A stretch of 7,784 nt of DNA from a bacterium (lineage in GTDB: Bacteria > UBA9089 > JASEIO01): positions 1 through 7,784 of the forward strand of contig JASEIO010000053.1 in assembly GCA_030017475.1 (NCBI GenBank). Reading direction: 5' to 3'. The translations under genes and the position numbers were made by a program. The notes below the pieces were generated by a model, which saw nothing but the letters and a program-made list of their open reading frames with translations, did not search any database and had not been told where the DNA came from. Positions 1 through 5,400 of the stretch are shown here, one piece after another; within the stretch, counting starts at the first letter, position 1; every line of letters begins with the position of its first letter.

Positions 1-1963
1 TTCCTGTTTGGGATACCCAATTTGTGGCTGCGGTTGCATCCGGATCGGTTATCCGCAATCGTGTATCCAATGCACCATTTATCACAATTCGAGATCCATC
101 ATCAAGATTATTTGAAAATCTATTGTTTACAGAGGTTGTACCCTTTACATAGGTATTGAATGGTAAGGTTGTATCCAAATTGTTCAAGCCAACCTCTTCG
201 GTACTTCCTTTCTTATCCCCACGGATACCTATGTCTTTCTCTGCAATTACACCTTTTATCTTCCCTTTGAAGAATACTGCATCTCCTGAATACATACCTC
301 GTCCTTCTACATTTCCATCTACATCTCCAATGAAATGTCCTTCAATTTTACCTTTTGCCTCTTTTGCATATATCTTACCTATTGTTACCCCTGTAACCTC
401 ACCATTATTCCTTACTGTTCCTTCTACCTTACCAACCAATTTCCCATCCATCTTACCATAGGCATCGACCTCATCCAAGAATTGACCCTTGATATCAACA
501 CCAGTCCGCTCTGGTTTCTCAGTCTCTGATACACGTAGATCAACCCCTGGGACCTTTGATCTAATTGTTACCCTATCCTTCTTCGCATCATATGATATAA
601 TGGCATTTGCCTTTTCGGAATTATTGATCTCTGTAAATAGTGCCTCTAAGCTTGCATATTCTGATAAGGGGCGCGATGTATAATCATTTATGGTAATAGT
701 TGATGTTGGCTCTGGATTGTCTACCAAGAATGCCTTAACTGGTGTTTGGGATAGATCAAGGGTTCCACTTCCTGTAATTATTTCTTCTTTTGACATAACC
801 TGGGGTGTAATTGCCTCTCCAGTCTTTGCATCAACTGGGGTGAATCTGTAGTATCTCTTATCTTGATTCTGTGGATCTAACAGGTGCATGAATTCAATCC
901 TTATCTCTTTCGGTTCAATCTTACCGGTTATAATATTTGCCTCTTCAAAGAAAGAGACGGTCTTTGGATTATCCGATAATTCTAATGGTACACCTGGTAG
1001 GTCATTCTTTATTGTCCATTTATCCCTTATTGGATCATAAGACATAGTGACATTCGCCTCTGTTGAATCATTTACTGCGGAGATGAAATCATCCACTGTC
1101 TCATAATCGTCTAAGTTAAAAACAGCCCCATTTATTGTAACCGTACCATCAGGAACCCTATCCCATCCAGCATCCTTAAAGGATTTAGAGGTATCAAGTT
1201 CATTCCTTACTGTATCTGGCTTTACTGCCAATCTACCATCTCTATATCTCCAATTTTTGTGTTCATCCTGATAGACATAAACACCATCCGAATCATAACC
1301 AAAGTTTGTAGTGACAACCTCTTCGGTTGATACCGCAGGTGCAGTCAATTTAATCTTTATAGGGTCAATAGCTATATCTTGGTCCTTATTTAGATTGCTT
1401 GATAGTGTAATATTTCTTGTTGCCTTTCCTAACATCTTATCCTTTTCAATAACTTTGATATTCTGTAGATTTTTGGTGGTATTGATTATTGTGTTATTAT
1501 CCTCTCCGATTACTAATCTTCCATATGAATCCCTTTCTGCTAGGAAACCTTGAACATGGAAGCCATCCGAGGGATTGACCAGATTTCCATCTGCATCAAA
1601 ATCGAATGCACCAGCCCTTGTATAGTGCTTTAAGTGACATTCTACATCCTTCATAATGAAGAAGCCTTCTCCAATAATCGCTAAATCTGTATCCTTTCCT
1701 GTATCTTCAATAGATCCTTGGGTATAGAGAGACTGAATCTTGGCATTCTGTACCCCTGTTCCAATCTCCTTTCCATTTTCTCCACCACGTCCATCTCTTG
1801 GGGTATAGGCATGTTTAACCCTGTGGCTTAACATCTCCTCAAAGATTACCCTCTCTTTTTTGTATCCAATAGTTTGGGTATTGGCTACATTATGCGAGAT
1901 AACATCCACCCATTTCTGGTATGTCTTTATACCCGTTATACCTGTATAAAATGCCTGAAACAT
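1..1963 (-). CDS. flgE: Giant flagellar hook protein FlgE-like, second tandem copy (N-terminal 654 residues; 3' end outside window)
   Basis: The frame is open from the ATG at 1963 to the window edge, with no stop. It starts MFQAFYTGITGIKTYQ, followed by the rod/hook signature VISHNVANTQTIGYKK (residues about 21-36), the N-terminal helix that packs in the hook core. Next come the FlgE D1 landmarks GTGVQNAKI, YTQGSIEDTGKDTDLAI, GEGFFIM and YTRAGAF. There is no signal peptide, as expected for a substrate of the flagellar type III export apparatus. After D1 there are two IN-type modules (about residues 273-325 and 422-477), then a glycine-every-fourth-residue block (about 497-582), then the start of a further module. 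The start is supported by AAGGAAAGGA, nine bases upstream, and by alignment of residue 1 with other FlgE proteins. The C-terminal hook domain is not visible. Hook identity rests on N-terminal motifs shared with FlgF and FlgG; the large insert and the neighbouring hook gene favour FlgE. Confidence 0.88.
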   Translation of the reverse strand, partial: MFQAFYTGITGIKTYQKWVDVISHNVANTQTIGYKKERVIFEEMLSHRVKHAYTPRDGRGGENGKEIGTGVQNAKIQSLYTQGSIEDTGKDTDLAIIGEGFFIMKDVECHLKHYTRAGAFDFDADGNLVNPSDGFHVQGFLAERDSYGRLVIGEDNNTIINTTKNLQNIKVIEKDKMLGKATRNITLSSNLNKDQDIAIDPIKIKLTAPAVSTEEVVTTNFGYDSDGVYVYQDEHKNWRYRDGRLAVKPDTVRNELDTSKSFKDAGWDRVPDGTVTINGAVFNLDDYETVDDFISAVNDSTEANVTMSYDPIRDKWTIKNDLPGVPLELSDNPKTVSFFEEANIITGKIEPKEIRIEFMHLLDPQNQDKRYYRFTPVDAKTGEAITPQVMSKEEIITGSGTLDLSQTPVKAFLVDNPEPTSTITINDYTSRPLSEYASLEALFTEINNSEKANAIISYDAKKDRVTIRSKVPGVDLRVSETEKPERTGVDIKGQFLDEVDAYGKMDGKLVGKVEGTVRNNGEVTGVTIGKIYAKEAKGKIEGHFIGDVDGNVEGRGMYSGDAVFFKGKIKGVIAEKDIGIRGDKKGSTEEVGLNNLDTTLPFNTYVKGTTSVNNRFSNNLDDGSRIVINGALDTRLRITDPDATAATNWVSQTG
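220..475 (-). repeat. Short glycine-repeat block in the downstream hook protein
   Basis: Residues about 497-582 read GKMDGKLVGKVEGTV, GEVTGVTIGKI, GKIEGHFIGDVDGNVEG and FKGKIKGVI. This is the same [ILV]-x-G-x tetrad and the same IEGH phrase as the large domain of the upstream hook protein. It directly follows the second IN-type module and is followed by RIVINGALDTRLRI. That last phrase is similar to TITIDGALREDLNI at the window-edge end of the upstream protein. The order of parts therefore seems shared between the two proteins. Confidence 0.65.
535..1145 (-). repeat. Two IN-type modules in the downstream hook protein
   Basis: The modules read TVTINGAVFNLDDYETVDDF with AVN and YDPIRDKWTIKN (about 1145-990), and TITINDYTSRPLSEYASLEA with EIN and YDAKKDRVTIRS (about 700-535). 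The first closes with FFEEANI, like the upstream array. The two are separated by a longer linker containing IRIEFMHLLDP and YYRFTPVDAKTGEA. They resemble the TITIRSGEYVWTSKPLKEYT unit of the upstream protein. Confidence 0.65.
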
Positions 1964-1972
1964 CTCCCAATA

Positions 1973-1982
1973 TCCTTTCCTT
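1973..1982 (-). promoter_or_regulatory. Shine-Dalgarno sequence of the downstream hook gene
   Basis: The minus strand reads AAGGAAAGGA, ending nine bases before the ATG at 1963. This is a purine-rich site at normal spacing and supports that start codon. Confidence 0.7.
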
Positions 1983-1999
1983 CTATAAACAAAAATACC

Positions 2000-2027
2000 T
2001 TGACATTTTTTAAATTATGGATAAAAT
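2000..2027 (+). promoter_or_regulatory. Plus-strand sigma-70-like promoter candidate, antisense to the gene direction
   Basis: A perfect TTGACA (2000-2005) is followed after 16 bases by TAAAAT (2022-2027, five of six to consensus). It points into the hairpin-rich intergenic region, away from the downstream hook gene. No plus-strand gene follows, so any product would be a short structured RNA antisense to the leader and to the 3' end of the upstream gene. Confidence 0.3.
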
Positions 2028-2050
2028 AAGAAAGGGAGGGGTAGAGACAA
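2023..2050 (-). promoter_or_regulatory. Weak sigma-70-like promoter candidate for the downstream hook gene
   Basis: On the minus strand, TTGTCT (2050-2045) is separated by 16 bases from TATTTT (2028-2023). Each matches four of six consensus positions. It would start a transcript roughly 50 bases before the ATG at 1963. The region is AT-rich, so chance matches are easy, and no sigma-28 or sigma-54 flagellar promoter was found. Confidence 0.2.
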
Positions 2051-2106
2051 AAAGGTACTACAAAAAACCCGGCCAGGTTTTGTAGCCTATTTTGTCTTAC
2101 CTTCCC
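2034..2106. repeat. Long interrupted hairpin upstream of the downstream hook gene
   Basis: Nested arms pair from the outside in: GGGAGG with CTTCCC (imperfect), GACAAAA (2046-2052) with 2090-2096, AGG with CCT, CTACAAAA (2058-2065) with 2078-2085, and CC with GG around a CGGCCA loop. One- or two-base bulges separate the segments. The minus strand has a T6 run in the descending arm (2067-2062), so it could act as a terminator or as a folded leader. Its length and bulges also resemble a small dispersed palindromic element. Confidence 0.45.
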
Positions 2107-2107
2107 A

Positions 2108-2129
2108 ATCGGAAACTATAGTTTCCGAT
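2108..2129. repeat. Perfect 22 bp palindrome
   Basis: ATCGGAAACTA (2108-2118) is followed immediately by its exact reverse complement (2119-2129), with no spacer. It could be an operator for a dimeric regulator or a dispersed palindromic repeat unit. The zero loop makes it poor as an RNA hairpin. Confidence 0.6.
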
Positions 2130-2201
2130 ACCTTCATTTTTTGATTTTTACACGAAGATAAAGGGTTGTGTTTAGGTTGGTCCTTTGGGGGTGTTTTCGT
2201 A

Positions 2202-2270
2202 AGTATTCTAATTTTGGGTGGGTAAATATCTTCCCCTTTAGAATACTGAGGTAATGACATCTCTAAAGGG
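2202..2270 (-). promoter_or_regulatory. Two mutually exclusive hairpins between the hook genes; possible switch-like leader
   Basis: CCCTTTAGA (2234-2242) pairs perfectly with 2262-2270. AGTATTCTAA (2202-2211) pairs perfectly with 2238-2247. The two stems share bases 2238-2242, so only one can form at a time. In a minus-strand RNA the 2270-2234 hairpin is made first and would block the 2247-2202 hairpin. This resembles attenuator or riboswitch logic, but there is no T-run after either stem and no riboswitch class was recognised. Confidence 0.35.
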
Positions 2271-2293
2271 CCATTTAATTACGAATCATGGAG

Positions 2294-2330
2294 TGGGGAG
2301 ATTTTACCCATATAAGGGTCAATCTCCCCA
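2294..2330 (-). other. Strong stem-loop following the possible terminator
   Basis: TGGGGAGATT (2294-2303) is the exact reverse complement of 2321-2330, giving a 10 bp stem. It has a small internal loop, a further 4 bp (ACCC 2306-2309 with GGGT 2316-2319) and a six-base loop ATATAA. It directly abuts the stem at 2334-2372. No T-run follows in the minus direction, so its role (RNA stabiliser, protein site or palindromic repeat) is open. Confidence 0.5.
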
Positions 2331-2372
2331 AAAGAGGTAAGGAAGGGTGAGCAGGCGCCTTACCCTTACCTC
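2330..2372 (-). terminator. Stem-loop with short T-run just after the upstream hook gene; possible weak terminator
   Basis: The stem begins about 30 bases past the TAG. GAGGTAAGG (2334-2342) is the exact reverse complement of 2364-2372. An alternative pairing of 2343-2351 with 2359-2367 plus GAGGT/ACCTC gives an even longer bulged stem. On the minus strand it is followed by TTTT (2333-2330). The T-run is short, so termination may be partial or the structure may instead protect the mRNA 3' end. Confidence 0.45.
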
Positions 2373-2402
2373 CGCTCTATGCGGCTATTGCTACTATACT
2401 AA

Positions 2403-5400
2403 CTACATTCTCATTCTCATGAGATCCATCAGCATCCTGTCTGCCTGGGTTATTACTCGAGAGCTTGTCATGTATGCACGTTCTGACAAGACCATGTTCA
2501 CGAATTCATCTGTAATGTTTACATTGGACATCTCTAAGTTTCCAACTGCTATAGAACCTTTTCCATTCTCTCCGGCCGTTCCAATATCTGGTTTACCAGA
2601 ATTTGCGGTCTCTAAGAAGTAGGTTCCTGCTTCACGCTTTAGTCCAGTAGGATTGATGAATGTAGCTAAGGCAATCTTACCTAATTCTACCCTTTGTCCA
2701 TTAGAGAATTCTCCGATTATTGTTCCTTGACGATTTATCTTTACATTCTCATGTATATTCTGTAGGTATCCAATACCGTATCCATCCTGCTCTGCTGTAA
2801 TCTTTGCATCATGCTGGGCATTTTGTGTTAATCCCTCTAAGTGTAAGTCAATTCTCATAGCCTCTGCTCCATATTCTGCTGGTGGTGAACCACCTTGATC
2901 GCCTGGATAGGGTAGTTCTGGTGGATCGATGTAGATACCTTGATGACCAATAGAACGAGATTCACCAGTTACCGTACCAGTTATGGTTCCACCATCTGCA
3001 TCAAATGTCATTGGATCCGATGGAGACTGTCCTATATATGATATATCCTTGTTATAGGTTCCATCAGAGTTGAATCTTGCTATCCCATATCCTGCAAGTT
3101 TATCCTTTTCTACTGGATTGCGTAAGGTCCATAGCCATTCGTTTGTTCCGAGGCGCTCGAATTGGAACTTACTCAATAGGTCATTCCCTAAGGAGTCGAA
3201 TATATGGATCTCTTTTTCATATATCCTATCTTCATTCAATCTTGCGGTCGAAGATACCATGTAGTCAGCATTGATTGTATCCCCTGCCTCCTCCATTGTA
3301 TTTGGCGCAAATGTGATCTCCTCTGGTCTCGTATTCCCTGATGGTAAAAGCACTGCTACATCATTTCCATTTATATTTATCTCAAAATAGGCATTTCCAT
3401 CTGTAGTTACTTGATCCCATATAGTATCATTTGTTGGGATTTCATCGGTTATATCTAACAGGTTATTTGCACGATGTGCAGGATTCGGTGAATTTGCATC
3501 TGTATCTCGGTAGGCATTGACTACACGATTATCTTCATTCAATTCTATGATTCCGCTTGTTGCCTTTTCTACTTGGGCATCTATCCTTAGTCTTCTTAAT
3601 AGTCCTGGTGTATCAATAACCTTGGCATCTACCTGTCCATCTATAAGTCCTTCTGCAAATCCATCCATTGTCCCTTGAACAATTGCCTGATTTAGTGAAT
3701 CTGATTCAACAGATCCAATGAGCTTTCCAGTCAATTTCCCATGTACATCCAGATCTCCTTCTACATCCCCTACACCTTCTAAGTAACCATCAACATAACC
3801 TACGATATGTCCTTCAATAACCCCTTCTGCCTCTCCTTTAAATGTTGCCTTCTTATCTGTTGATGAAAGTGTTCCATCAATCTTTCCATCAACCTTACCC
3901 CATATATTATCAACCGTTCCCTTGTAATCTCCTACAAACTCAGCACCATCAGCCTTTACTGTATCTGTCCAGGTTGAATCGGTATTGACTTCACCAATTA
4001 TATGCCCCTCGATTGCAAATTCATCTACCTCTGGATCAGTTGCCTCAATCTCTCCTTCACATACACCATGTATCCTATCATTTGAATCCCGAAGTTGTAC
4101 ATTTCCTTCTACCTTTCCATCTATATATATGGATAATTGATTATCTGAATTTGCTGCGGGATCAGTTGCAGGATTAGGATTCTCAAACTTATCCATCATA
4201 GAATAGATCTCTTTTGCTACCTCACCAGCCTTGACACCTGTTAAAGGATCGGGTAATGTTATATCTCCATAGTCATTCAATTTTCCTTCGAGTGTTCCAT
4301 TCCACTTGATCAATGCATAGTTTTTGCCATCTGGATTTTGCTTCAGGTATCCTTTTCCTTCCATCATTTGTGAATCGATTCGGGCATGTTTTACCAATCC
4401 CTCTATATTCCCTTCGCAGTTACCGTATAGGACTCCTTCAAGTGTCCCTTCAAGGGATGCATACATATCATCGAATGCGAAGTCGGTTGTTGGATCAGAT
4501 ATTGCACCTGCCTCTCCTTCTACATCAACATAGGCACCGATATGATCGGTGTACCCTTCACCCCTTGAATGTACATGTCCTTCTACTACTACCTCTGCAT
4601 CGTTTACCTCTCCAACGATCCTTCCATTGATTATAGCCTCTGGCATATTTGTCTCTGCATTTTGTGTCTCTGCATATACCTCTCCTAATACCTTCCCTGA
4701 TATATTCCCTAATGCAACACCTTCAATCAGACCCCTTGTATAACCAGATACCATATAATCACCATCTATCTGCTGTTCCAGGTATCCCTTATACTCACCT
4801 GATTCTGTCCAGACATGTCCCTCTACATATGCCCTAATCTTTCCAGCAGTGATTCCTGTTACCTCTCCTTCAATGGTTGCTGGGGTTAGGATGTCATAAT
4901 CTATGGAGTATGGATTAAGATTAAATGCATAATCCTTCTCTGGGACTGGATCTATTGGTATATCACCACCTATGCCACCCATTGCCATATTTGCATCTCC
5001 TGCCAATCCCTGAATCTCTCCTATTATCTCACCTGATGCGCAATTTTCCTGTATTGCAAGATTCCCTACACCAGAGATGATGGTCAGTCCTTTTATATCA
5101 ACCAATGCCTCTAAGTTGTTGATATTTTCTTCACCACCAGGTGGGGATTCCATAAGTGATGTAGCCTTCTTTGTATCGATCTTACCTGTTAGGTTAAATG
5201 GCACATCTGCGGAGAATGGTCCAGCTACGTTCGATTCACATTGTAGTATCCCTTTCATCTTACCTACCATCCTTCCATTAATCCTTCCATTCAATGAATA
5301 GCCAGAACCCTCCTCGGATAGATCTATATCTGATACATCACCTGATTCGATCTTACCTTCTACATAGGCAACCTGTGGGTCTGAGGCATCGGTCTCTTTC

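Noticed and set aside
2062-2080. Minus-strand CTGGCCGGG followed by TTTTTTGTA as a sigma-54 promoter.
   Set aside because: The GG-to-GT/GC spacing is 11 rather than 10, the -12 element is poor, and the bases are accounted for by the long hairpin.
2087-2137. A 16-codon minus-strand open frame beginning MKVSETIVSDW.
   Set aside because: It has no Shine-Dalgarno sequence, and most of it is the 22 bp palindrome and one hairpin arm, so it is likely chance.
1964-2402. The two genes being one hook gene broken by a frameshift or insertion.
   Set aside because: The upstream frame ends with the genuine hook C-terminal helix and the downstream frame begins with the genuine N-terminal helix and a ribosome binding site. 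The order C-terminus then N-terminus fits two genes, not one broken gene.
3625-5375. Reading the GxxxG runs as membrane glycine zippers or MORN repeats.
   Set aside because: The runs are rich in charged and polar residues (E, D, K, N), so a membrane helix is unlikely. The MORN pattern (YxGxxxxGxxxGxG with aromatic residues) is not kept across units.
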